DNA of 15,647 nucleotides from Deltaproteobacteria bacterium (lineage in GTDB: Bacteria > Desulfobacterota > Dissulfuribacteria > Dissulfuribacterales > UBA3076). The notes beneath the pieces were generated by a model. That model was not told the DNA's origin, searched no databases, and was given only the letters and a program-made list of their open reading frames with translations. Location of the stretch: the NCBI GenBank assembly GCA_021159445.1, contig JAGGRV010000070.1, positions 1 to 15,647 of the forward strand, written 5' to 3'. Positions 6,865 through 13,694 of the stretch are shown one piece after another. The first letter of the stretch is position 1. The number at the start of each line of letters is the position of its first letter. Position numbers and translations under genes: made by a program.

Positions 6865-7350
6865 CAGACTTTTAAGCACATGGGGAATCAATCCGCCATC
6901 TGAAATCAGCTCCTGCATGAACGGAGGTATGGGCTGAGCCTTGAAGACATCTCCTGTGGTCAGATTCCGGATCTCTCCTGTATCTGCATCCACTTCCACG
7001 TCATCCCCTTGCTTGAGAACACCGGACGTCTCATCACACTCGAATATTGGAAGCCCCATATTAAATGCATTACGATAAAAAATCCTGGCAAAGCTCGGTG
7101 CTATGATACAGCCAATGCCTGCTGCCTTAAGGGCTATAGGCGCATGTTCTCTGGAAGAACCACAACCAAAATTTTTTCCCGCAACTATTATGTCGCCGGG
7201 TTTTATTTTTTTGGAAAAATCAGGATCAGCATCCTCCATACAGTGTTTGGCAAGCTCCGCCGGGTCCGAGGTATTGAGATAGCGTGCCGGAATAATCACA
7301 TCCGTATCTATATTTTTTCCAAATTTCCAGACTTTTCCTTTGATTTTCAT
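6862..7350 (-). CDS. leuD: 3-isopropylmalate dehydratase small subunit
   Basis: It pairs with LeuC to isomerise 2-isopropylmalate to 3-isopropylmalate. At 162 residues it is the short archaeal-type swivelling-domain subunit, not the roughly 200-residue E. coli form. Seen: KFGKNIDTDVIIPARYL (9-25) at the N-terminus; the substrate-specificity loop YLNTSDP (24-30); GKNFGCGSSREHAP (58-71), the conserved active-site Ser-Arg stretch; and APSFARIFYRNAFNMGLPI (84-102). The loop resembles archaeal isopropylmalate isomerase/homoaconitase small subunits, but the leuA-leuC-leuD-leuB order favours leucine synthesis. AAGGGAAG precedes the ATG; it starts 14 nt after the leuC stop. Its TAA stop touches a family C repeat. 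Confidence 0.95.
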   Translation of the reverse strand: MKIKGKVWKFGKNIDTDVIIPARYLNTSDPAELAKHCMEDADPDFSKKIKPGDIIVAGKNFGCGSSREHAPIALKAAGIGCIIAPSFARIFYRNAFNMGLPIFECDETSGVLKQGDDVEVDADTGEIRNLTTGDVFKAQPIPPFMQELISDGGLIPHVLKSL

Positions 7351-7364
7351 AATTCATACTTCCC

Positions 7365-8630
7365 TTACAGTTCTTTAGGACTTCCGATCCTACCCAACAC
7401 CGCACTTGCAGCGGCAATGGCCGGATTCGCCAGATATACCTCGCTCTCAGGGTGTCCCATCCGGCCGACAAAATTCCTGTTTGTCGTGGAAAGCGCCCGT
7501 TCTCCCTTGGCAAGAACCCCCATATGCCCTCCAAGACAGGGACCGCAGGTGGGTGGTCCTATCACCGCACCGGCATTTAGAAAAGTCGTGAGAAATCCCT
7601 TCTCAAGTGCCTGGATATACACTGTAGGAGTAGTAGGAATGACTATCAATCTTAGACCTTTTGACACATGCCGTCCGGATATGACATCAGCGGCCAGGGC
7701 CAGGTCCTCCAAACGACCATTTGTACAGGAACCGATCACCACCTGATCCAGAGGCACATTGCCCACTTCTGAAATACCCTTGGTATTTTCAGGCAAATGG
7801 GGGCAGGCCACCTGAGGTTCTATCTCGCTGCAGTCATACTCAATAACCTTGGCGTATTGGGCGTCCTCATCACTGCGATATACGGTAAACTCCCTGCTCG
7901 CCCGGTCGGCCACATAATTTTGTGTCGTATCATCGGGGTTAATTAGCCCCACTTTGCCACCGGCCTCAATGGCCATATTGGACATGGTAAAGCGACCGGG
8001 CATTGACATGGAATCAATCACCGGACCTGTGAATTCCATGGCCATATACAGGGCACCGTCCACACCGATATCGCCTATGGTATAGAGTATCAAATCCTTG
8101 CCGCCGACCCAGGGCCCGAGCTTTCCTTTGTACACAAATTTTATGGACTCCGGGACCTTGAACCAGGTCTTTCCTGTCATCATAGTGGCAGCCAGATCAG
8201 TGCTCCCCACTCCTGTGGCAAAAGCCCCCAAAGCGCCGTATGTACATGTGTGACTGTCAGCCCCGATAACCACATCACCTGGAAGCACAAGGCCTTTTTC
8301 CGGGAGCAGCACATGTTCTACTCCGGATTCTCCGCCATCATAGTGATGAACAATACCCTGCTCAGCGGCAAACTCCCTGAGCAGCCGGGCCTGCTCAGCG
8401 CTCATAATATCCTTGTTAGGAACAAAGTGATCTGACACCAGGGCGATCTTTTCTTTATCAAAAACAGTGGTTACACCCGCCTGCCTGAAGGTCTTTATGG
8501 CAATTGGAGCTGTTATGTCGTTGCCTAGCGCAAAGTCCACATCAACTTCTACCAGTTGACCCGGCTCCACACTGTCCAGACCGGCATGAGCAGCCAGGAT
8601 CTTTTCAGCTATTGTCATCGATCGGCTCAT
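7365..8630 (-). CDS. leuC: 3-isopropylmalate dehydratase large subunit
   Basis: The iron-sulfur subunit of isopropylmalate isomerase. With the ATG at 8630 it is 421 residues, the archaeal/type 2 length (E. coli LeuC is about 466). Seen: MTIAEKILAAHAG near the N-terminus; HHYDGGESGVEHVLLPE and GADSHTCTYGALGAFATGVG (residues about 123-142), aconitase-family substrate signatures; and the three [4Fe-4S] Cys ligands, one in VIGSCTNGR (C302) and two in PPTCGPCLGG (C362, C365). I prefer the ATG at 8630 because GAGAG lies about 7 nt upstream; the frame stays open to 8651 without family resemblance, and a later ATG (5th codon) is also possible. It lies between leuA and leuD in pathway order. Confidence 0.96.
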   Translation of the reverse strand: MSRSMTIAEKILAAHAGLDSVEPGQLVEVDVDFALGNDITAPIAIKTFRQAGVTTVFDKEKIALVSDHFVPNKDIMSAEQARLLREFAAEQGIVHHYDGGESGVEHVLLPEKGLVLPGDVVIGADSHTCTYGALGAFATGVGSTDLAATMMTGKTWFKVPESIKFVYKGKLGPWVGGKDLILYTIGDIGVDGALYMAMEFTGPVIDSMSMPGRFTMSNMAIEAGGKVGLINPDDTTQNYVADRASREFTVYRSDEDAQYAKVIEYDCSEIEPQVACPHLPENTKGISEVGNVPLDQVVIGSCTNGRLEDLALAADVISGRHVSKGLRLIVIPTTPTVYIQALEKGFLTTFLNAGAVIGPPTCGPCLGGHMGVLAKGERALSTTNRNFVGRMGHPESEVYLANPAIAAASAVLGRIGSPKEL

Positions 8631-8660
8631 AATATACTCTCTAACCACCATAACACCGTG

Positions 8661-8757
8661 AAAATGTTGAATGTTGAATGCTAAATGTTGAATTAAGATA
8701 TAATCTTTTTATATTTCAATCGTTTTACCGCAATTCACAATTCAAAATTCAACATTT
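8661..8757. repeat. Family C palindromic element, copy 2 (leuC-leuA gap)
   Basis: The left arm, about 8661-8696, holds several GTTGAATG units; the right arm, about 8727-8757, reads ACCGCAATTCACAATTC onward. The centre can again fold (AAGATATAA with TTATATTT around a short loop, one G-U pair). It shares ACCGCAATTCA and the TTGAATTAAG(G/A)TATAAT core with the copy at 6754-6864. The leuA stop codon lies inside it. Confidence 0.85.
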
Positions 8758-10281
8758 CTTTGCATTTTCTTTCATGTGTTCAAGACGATTCAGGGCATTC
8801 AAGTATGCCCTGACACTAGCAGTAATTATATCAGGATCGGTCCCATGGCCTGTGACCACATAGCTGCCTTCTTCAAGACGCACAGTGACTTCTCCCTGGG
8901 CATCAGTGCCTCCGGTAATGGAGTTTACAGTAAAACGGAGCAGATGGCTTTTAGTCTTTACGAGCTCGGCCACTGCCTTATAGGCCGCATCTATCGGACC
9001 GGCCCCCAGGCTCACTCTATCAACCTCCTTGCCGTCTACTTCCACTGTTACTGTTGCAGCCGGTTTGATGCCGCTTCCACCGGCAACATGGAGGTAAACA
9101 AGACGATAACGATCAGGAATCCGTAGTACCTCTTCTGCCACAAGGGCCTCAATATCCTCCGGATAAACTTCCTTCTTCTTATCTGCAAGGGACTTGAACC
9201 TTTTAAATACCCTGTCGATCTCTTCATCGCTGAGCTTGTAGCCTACTTCCTCAAGCTTTGACTTAAGGGCATGTCTCCCGGAGTGTTTCCCAAGAACCAG
9301 GGTCCCCTTACTAAGACCTATGTCCTTGGGATCGATAATTTCATAGGTAGTACGTTCCTTTAAAACTCCGTCCTGGTGGATTCCGGCCTCGTGTGCAAAG
9401 GCGTTGGCCCCTACTATAGCCTTGTTCGCCTGGACCACCATTCCGGTAAGCATGCTTACCAGCCGGCTGGTAGCCATGATGTGTTGAGCGGATATTGCAG
9501 TGTCATAGGGAAGGACATCTCGCCTGGTATGAATGGCCATGACCACCTCTTCCATAGCGGCATTCCCTGCCCTCTCGCCTATGCCGTTCACAGTGCACTC
9601 CACTTGTCTTGCACCTTGCTCTAAAGCTGTCAGCACATTCGCTGTGGCCAGTCCCAGATCATTGTGACAGTGTACACTCAAGATCGCTTTGTGGATATTG
9701 GAAGTGTGCTCGACCACATATCGGATCATCCTGCCAAAGTCATGCGGTACGGCATACCCTACTGTATCTGGAAAATTAACAGTAGTGGCACCGGTATCTA
9801 TCACTGCCTCAAAGACCTTGCAGAGAAAATCCAGGTCGCTCCGGCTTGCGTCTTCAGCGGAAAACTCCACATTGCTGGTGAATTTTGCTGCATACTCTAC
9901 CGCAGCCCGGGCCATATCCAGTACCTGCTCCCTGGTCTTTCTCAGTTTATACTGGAGGTGGATATCAGAGGTAGCAATGAACGTATGTATTCGAGGATTT
10001 TCTCCCTCCTTTATGGCCTCCCAGGCAGTATCGATGTCTTTCTCATTGGCACGGGCCAGGGCAGCAACCTGTAAACCCCTGAGTTCCTGCGCAATGCGCT
10101 TAACACTCTGAAAGTCACCTGGGGAAGCAATAGGAAATCCGGCCTCGATCACATCGACATTCAGTTTCTTCAACTGCCTCCCGATCTGGAGTTTTTCCTC
10201 AACGTTTAGAGATACACCAGGGGACTGCTCACCGTCCCTTAATGTAGTATCAAATATTATTATCCTTTCACTGCTATTCAT
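8749..10281 (-). CDS. leuA: 2-isopropylmalate synthase
   Basis: It condenses 2-ketoisovalerate with acetyl-CoA, the first committed leucine step. With the ATG at 10281 it is 510 residues, the usual bacterial length. Seen: DTTLRDGEQSPGVSLN near the N-terminus (R15, D16 at the active site); the metal-binding HCHNDLGLATAN (H204, H206); NGIGERAGNAAMEEV (232-246); and HEAGIHQDGVLK in the linker. From about residue 385 to the end it has the LeuA regulatory domain, with LGAGPIDAAYKAV and GTDPDIITASVRAYLNALNR, so leucine feedback inhibition is expected from the family. The alternative GTG at 10299 lies inside a family A repeat and adds nothing conserved. No strong ribosome site is visible. The stop TGA is formed by the ATGTTGAAT sequence of a family C repeat. 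Confidence 0.96.
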   Translation of the reverse strand: MNSSERIIIFDTTLRDGEQSPGVSLNVEEKLQIGRQLKKLNVDVIEAGFPIASPGDFQSVKRIAQELRGLQVAALARANEKDIDTAWEAIKEGENPRIHTFIATSDIHLQYKLRKTREQVLDMARAAVEYAAKFTSNVEFSAEDASRSDLDFLCKVFEAVIDTGATTVNFPDTVGYAVPHDFGRMIRYVVEHTSNIHKAILSVHCHNDLGLATANVLTALEQGARQVECTVNGIGERAGNAAMEEVVMAIHTRRDVLPYDTAISAQHIMATSRLVSMLTGMVVQANKAIVGANAFAHEAGIHQDGVLKERTTYEIIDPKDIGLSKGTLVLGKHSGRHALKSKLEEVGYKLSDEEIDRVFKRFKSLADKKKEVYPEDIEALVAEEVLRIPDRYRLVYLHVAGGSGIKPAATVTVEVDGKEVDRVSLGAGPIDAAYKAVAELVKTKSHLLRFTVNSITGGTDAQGEVTVRLEEGSYVVTGHGTDPDIITASVRAYLNALNRLEHMKENAKKC

Positions 10282-10287
10282 TTTTTT

Positions 10288-10302
10288 GTAACCGTTCACG
10301 GG
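10288..10302 (-). repeat. Family A repeat, partial copy upstream of leuA
   Basis: GTAACCGTTCACGGG, identical to the outer end of the 1898-1934 copy. It occupies the position where the leuA ribosome binding site would be expected. Confidence 0.7.
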
Positions 10303-10337
10303 ATTACAACACCCGTTTTACCGCAACCCGCCGAACT

Positions 10338-10446
10338 GTAAGCGTTTACAGGGTGCTGCAGATGCGAGGCGGAGGGTACGCAGACGTACTCCCTGTACTT
10401 CAAGTGCCCGACAACAAAGCAGATGCGGTGCCCTGTGAACGCTTAC
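10338..10446. repeat. Palindromic element between pssA and leuA
   Basis: GTAAGCGTTTACAGGG at 10338-10353 is mirrored by CCCTGTGAACGCTTAC at 10431-10446, with one mismatch. The interior contains GCGAGGCGGAGGGTACG with a smaller possible hairpin (GTACG/CGTAC) and then CGACAACAAAGCAGATGCGG. The arm sequence (GTGAACGCTTAC) is related to family A. The interior recalls that of the element at the right edge of the window (GCGAGGAGCGAG, then AACGAAGAAGACGGC). Confidence 0.85.
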
Positions 10447-10454
10447 CATTTTCT

Positions 10455-11270
10455 CTACGTCCCCTCATCTCTGCCAGGGGAAACATCTTTACTGTGATAA
10501 CCCGCACCAGACCTCAACGACCTGGGTCTCAGTGCCCTAATGGACATCAAGACAGGCCCGGATATCACATAGGTACTTATAAGGACAAATAGCGTCACCT
10601 TAGGTTCCATAGCAACTATCATGATGGCCAGAATCAGCACTACCATACCGGAAAAAGGGTGCTGCTGAAGCCAGCGGACTTCCTTAAAACTATAGTAACG
10701 CACATTGCTGACCATCAAGAAGGAAAGGCCATAGACCATGATCAGCACTGCCACATGACGTACCGGCCCAAATATACCGACATGCTGGCATAAAAGCACA
10801 GATGTAGCCAATACAGCCGCTGCAGAAGGACATGGCAGACCAAGGAAGTAATAATCCCTTGTGCTGCTATTGCTACTTTGGCTCAGGGTATTGAATCTGG
10901 CCAGCCTGAGGGCAGTGGTTGCCACATACAGGAAGGCAGCAAGCCATCCGAGTCGGCCGTAATCCTGCAGCCCCCACATAAAGGCCAGTATGCCCGGGGC
11001 CACTCCAAAGGCCACCAGGTCGGAAAGGGAATCATACTCCATACCAAATCTACTCGTAGTACGGGTCCAACGAGCCACTCTGCCGTCCAGACCATCCAAA
11101 ATACCGGCTATCAAGATGGCTACGGCAGCGGCCTGATAATTCCCTTTAATCGCCGCAATAATGGCATAGAATCCGCTGAACAGGCTTGCCGAGGTCAGCA
11201 GGTTTGGAAGGAGATAGATACTCCGTCTTGAAGTCTTGTCTGCTGAATCACCGCTTTGCTTTTGTTTCAT
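10455..11270 (-). CDS. pssA: CDP-diacylglycerol--serine O-phosphatidyltransferase
   Basis: An integral membrane enzyme that makes phosphatidylserine from CDP-diacylglycerol and serine. 271 residues. The CDP-alcohol phosphotransferase signature D-G-x2-A-R-x8-G-x3-D-x3-D is complete (D62, G63, A66, R67, G76, D80, D84), in DGRVARWTRTTSRFGMEYD and onward. Several hydrophobic segments follow or flank it (about 22-40, 45-58, 85-100, 140-160, 175-190, 205-240). The N-terminus is polar (KQKQSGDSADKTSRR) before YLLPNLLTSASLFSGF, typical of the subclass II PssA. It follows psd with a 63-nt gap; the ATG is preceded by GGGGGTCTCCC. PssA makes the substrate of Psd, so the pair forms a phosphatidylethanolamine module inside the branched-chain amino-acid run. 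Confidence 0.95.
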   Translation of the reverse strand: MKQKQSGDSADKTSRRSIYLLPNLLTSASLFSGFYAIIAAIKGNYQAAAVAILIAGILDGLDGRVARWTRTTSRFGMEYDSLSDLVAFGVAPGILAFMWGLQDYGRLGWLAAFLYVATTALRLARFNTLSQSSNSSTRDYYFLGLPCPSAAAVLATSVLLCQHVGIFGPVRHVAVLIMVYGLSFLMVSNVRYYSFKEVRWLQQHPFSGMVVLILAIMIVAMEPKVTLFVLISTYVISGPVLMSIRALRPRSLRSGAGYHSKDVSPGRDEGT

Positions 11271-11333
11271 GGGAGACCCCCGTTAGAAATAAGGAATTGG
11301 GAATTAGTCTCTTAATTATTATATTCGTGTTTT

Positions 11334-11984
11334 TTATGGCAGAATATTTTTGGCAAGAACCGTCTGCCCGGCCATTGTCCGGTCGCCCTTTTTCACCAAC
11401 ACTGAAACATCCTTCGGGACATACACGTCAAGGCGAGATCCAAAACGAATGAGTCCAAAACGTTCACCGATTTTAACCCTATCACCGACCTCAGCCCAAC
11501 AAACAATTCGCCTGGCTATTATACCCGCCACCTGTACAACGGTCAGCTCCATTCCGTCCTTGCTGCGGATCAAAAGGGCATTTCGCTCGTTTTCAAGCAA
11601 GGCCCTTTTGCGGTCAGCTGGCCAAAAGGATCCCGGCTGGTACGAAATTTGTTGGACCTCGCCCGTAATCGGAGCCCTGTTTACATGCACATTAAAAATA
11701 TTCATGAATATACTGATTCGTTTTACGTCTTTTCCGTTAAGGGAGCCCCTGTTGTCTTCAGCTATATCTATGACCCGACCGTCAGCAGGTGATACCACCA
11801 AGCCCGAACCTGATGGAATTATACGCTCCGGGTCCCGAAAGAAAAAAAGAACAAAGACCGCAATCACAAACAAGACCACAGCCGGAACAGACCAGTTGAG
11901 TAAAGCAAATATCACAGCGGCCAAGGCGGCAATACCTATGAAAGGGACTCCTTCCTTGGAAACTGGAATGCGATGAGAATGCAT
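11334..11984 (-). CDS. psd: Phosphatidylserine decarboxylase proenzyme
   Basis: It decarboxylates phosphatidylserine to phosphatidylethanolamine. 216 residues, the short form of the family. The N-terminus carries one hydrophobic hairpin (about 14-50, ending FVLFFFRDPER), consistent with membrane attachment. Seen: VVSPADGRVIDI (63-74); the conserved His in FNVHVNRAP (H100); and RFGSRLDVY (180-188) with the Gly-Ser (G182-S183) at which the proenzyme is expected to cleave itself, Ser becoming the pyruvoyl group of the small alpha chain. The short form uses F-G-S-R where E. coli has L-G-S-T. It starts 19 nt after the ilvC stop, with no clear Shine-Dalgarno sequence. Confidence 0.95.
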   Translation of the reverse strand: MHSHRIPVSKEGVPFIGIAALAAVIFALLNWSVPAVVLFVIAVFVLFFFRDPERIIPSGSGLVVSPADGRVIDIAEDNRGSLNGKDVKRISIFMNIFNVHVNRAPITGEVQQISYQPGSFWPADRKRALLENERNALLIRSKDGMELTVVQVAGIIARRIVCWAEVGDRVKIGERFGLIRFGSRLDVYVPKDVSVLVKKGDRTMAGQTVLAKNILP

Positions 11985-12003
11985 TAAGAGCTTAGAGCCG
12001 GGG

Positions 12004-12993
12004 CTACTTCTTGAGCCAGCTCATCATATCCCTCAGGCGGGAGCCGACCTCCTCTATAGGATGTTCCTTTTCCCGCTGTCTGAGGGCGTTGAATACAGGG
12101 CGTTTGACTTGGTTTTCCAGCATCCACTCCCCGGCAAATCTGCCACTCTGAATCTCATCAAGGATCTTGCGCATCTCCTTTCTTGTTTCTTCTGTTATTA
12201 TGCGCTTCCCCCTGGTAAGATCGCCATATTCCGCAGTGTCACTGATTGAGTAACGCATCTGCGACAGACCGCCTTCGTAAATCAGGTCAACTATGAGCTT
12301 GAGCTCGTGGCAGCACTCGAAGTATGCTATTTCCGGCTGATAACCCGCTTCAACCAGGGTCTCAAATCCCGCTTTTATGAGCTCGGTGACCCCGCCACAA
12401 AGAACACACTGCTCGCCGAAGAGATCAGTCTCCGTCTCTTCTTTATATGTGGTTTCAATGACTCCTGCACGTGTGACGCCAATGCCATTTGCATAGGCAA
12501 GTGCTTTTTTAAGGGCTTCTCCCGTGTAATCCTGATGTATAGCCACCAGGCTGGGCACACCGGCGCCCTTTTCGTATTCCCTGCGCACCAAATGTCCTGG
12601 GCTTTTGGGTGCAACCATGGTAACATCCACGTCAGCCGGAGGCATTATCTGGCCAAAGTGAATGTTGAAGCCATGAGCAAAAAGGAGCATGTTCCCCGTC
12701 TTCAGATTTGGCTTAATAGCACTTTCGTATAGCCGGCCCTGGACATGATCAGGCACCAGGACCATGATGAGATCTCCCTTGGCTGCAGCCTCTGAGGCAC
12801 TTACAGGCTCAAACCCGTGTTTGACTGCAAGATCGTAATTTGCTGACCCGGGACGCTGGCCTATAACAACAGACAGGCCACTATCCCTCAGATTCTGGGC
12901 ATGGGCATGCCCTTGGCTACCGTAGCCGATTATGGCTATAGTCTTTCCTTGAAGTATGTCCATGGGGGCATCTTGTTCGTAATAAATCCTCAT
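12004..12993 (-). CDS. ilvC: Ketol-acid reductoisomerase (class I)
   Basis: It rearranges and reduces acetolactate or acetohydroxybutyrate, using NADPH and Mg2+, in valine/leucine and isoleucine synthesis. 329 residues, the short class I length. Seen: GYGSQGHAHAQNLRDSG (23-39), the dinucleotide-binding loop; GQRPGSANYD (45-54), with Arg and Ser that usually bind the 2'-phosphate of NADPH; the catalytic His in FAHGFNIHFG (H107); MVAPKSPGHLVRREY (126-140); and KEETETDLFGEQ (184-195), with the Mg2+ ligands D190 and E194. Start ATG at 12993 is backed by AAGGAG about 10 nt upstream. A 190-nt repeat-filled gap separates it from ilvN. Confidence 0.97.
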   Translation of the reverse strand: MRIYYEQDAPMDILQGKTIAIIGYGSQGHAHAQNLRDSGLSVVIGQRPGSANYDLAVKHGFEPVSASEAAAKGDLIMVLVPDHVQGRLYESAIKPNLKTGNMLLFAHGFNIHFGQIMPPADVDVTMVAPKSPGHLVRREYEKGAGVPSLVAIHQDYTGEALKKALAYANGIGVTRAGVIETTYKEETETDLFGEQCVLCGGVTELIKAGFETLVEAGYQPEIAYFECCHELKLIVDLIYEGGLSQMRYSISDTAEYGDLTRGKRIITEETRKEMRKILDEIQSGRFAGEWMLENQVKRPVFNALRQREKEHPIEEVGSRLRDMMSWLKK

Positions 12994-13012
12994 CCTCTGT
13001 AGCTCCTTTTCG

Positions 13013-13025
13013 GTAACCGTTCACA
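13013..13025 (-). repeat. Family A repeat, partial copy upstream of ilvC
   Basis: GGTAACCGTTCAC, the inverted outer end of the family A repeat. With the copy at 13151-13186 it brackets the family B element inside the ilvC-ilvN gap. Confidence 0.65.
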
Positions 13026-13046
13026 TCCCTAAAAAATATGACCTAT

Positions 13047-13145
13047 GCGATTAGCTATTAGCCGTTAGGTTTTAGCTTAACAGTCCGTTTTTGTACAAAG
13101 TGTTTACCTAATACCTAATAGCTAACAGCTAATGGCTGGCATCCG
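13047..13145. repeat. Family B palindromic element, copy 2
   Basis: The left arm, 13047-13080, begins GCGATTAGCTATTAGCCG; the right arm, 13108-13145, contains GCTAACAGCTAATGGCTGG. The arms are imperfect reverse complements around a short spacer (about 27 nt), shorter than in the copy at 4416-4567. No reading frame is evident in it. Confidence 0.8.
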
Positions 13146-13150
13146 TTTTT

Positions 13151-13186
13151 CGGTGAACCCTGAATCTTTGAACCCGTGAACGGTTA
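13151..13186 (+). repeat. Family A repeat, overlapping the ilvN stop
   Basis: CGGTGAACCCTGAATCTTTG, then AACCCGTGAACGGTTA: the best match to the copy at 1898-1934 (reverse complement). Its last three bases (TTA on the plus strand) are the ilvN TAA stop, so the repeat end supplies the termination codon. Confidence 0.85.
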
Positions 13187-13669
13187 CATCGTTTTTTTCT
13201 CTCTCATTATGGCTATGGTACCGGTTCTGATAATTTCTTTGATTCCAATTGGACGGAGTAGTTCTATTACTGCCTTTAGTTTTGACTCCGGTCCGGTGAC
13301 CTCTAAGGTGTAAGATTTAGGACTTACGTCAACGACCTTGCAACGGAATATATCGCAAATGCGTAATATCTCGGCCCTGGATTGTTCCTCAGCCCTGACC
13401 TTAATCAAGGACATCTCGCGCTCAACAAACTCACCTTCACTCACATCCACGACCTTGAAGACATCTACCAGGCGCCTGAGCTGTTTGATTATTTGCTCAA
13501 TTATGAATTCATCGCCTCTTGTCACCAGTGTGAGGTGTGACAGGCTCGGGTCCAGGGTTGCAGCCACATTAAGGCTCTCGATATTAAACGCCCTTCCACT
13601 GAAAAGCCCGGTTATGCGGGAAAGGGCACCAGGAGTATTTTCAACTAATACAGAGAGAGTATGCTTCAT
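13184..13669 (-). CDS. ilvN: Acetolactate synthase small (regulatory) subunit
   Basis: It activates the catalytic subunit IlvB and gives it valine feedback control. 161 residues, the standard length of the long small-subunit form (E. coli IlvH-like). The ACT domain spans about residues 3-75, with LVENTPGALSRITGLFSGR (8-26) and FNIESLNVAATLDPSLS (28-44); G14 and N29 correspond to the usual valine-site region. The C-terminal half (about 80-155) has the small-subunit C-terminal domain, ending IIRTGTIAIMREK. AAGGAG lies 9 nt before the ATG. It starts 25 nt after the ilvB stop, so the two are surely co-transcribed. The TAA stop falls within a family A repeat. Confidence 0.96.
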   Translation of the reverse strand: MKHTLSVLVENTPGALSRITGLFSGRAFNIESLNVAATLDPSLSHLTLVTRGDEFIIEQIIKQLRRLVDVFKVVDVSEGEFVEREMSLIKVRAEEQSRAEILRICDIFRCKVVDVSPKSYTLEVTGPESKLKAVIELLRPIGIKEIIRTGTIAIMREKKTM

Positions 13670-13694
13670 AGGGCCAAACTCCTTATCCTCGATA

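Noticed and set aside
7009..7746. 245-codon open frame on the plus strand opposite leuD/leuC
   Set aside because: Fully antisense to well-supported LeuD and LeuC, including their active-site motifs; composition not protein-like.
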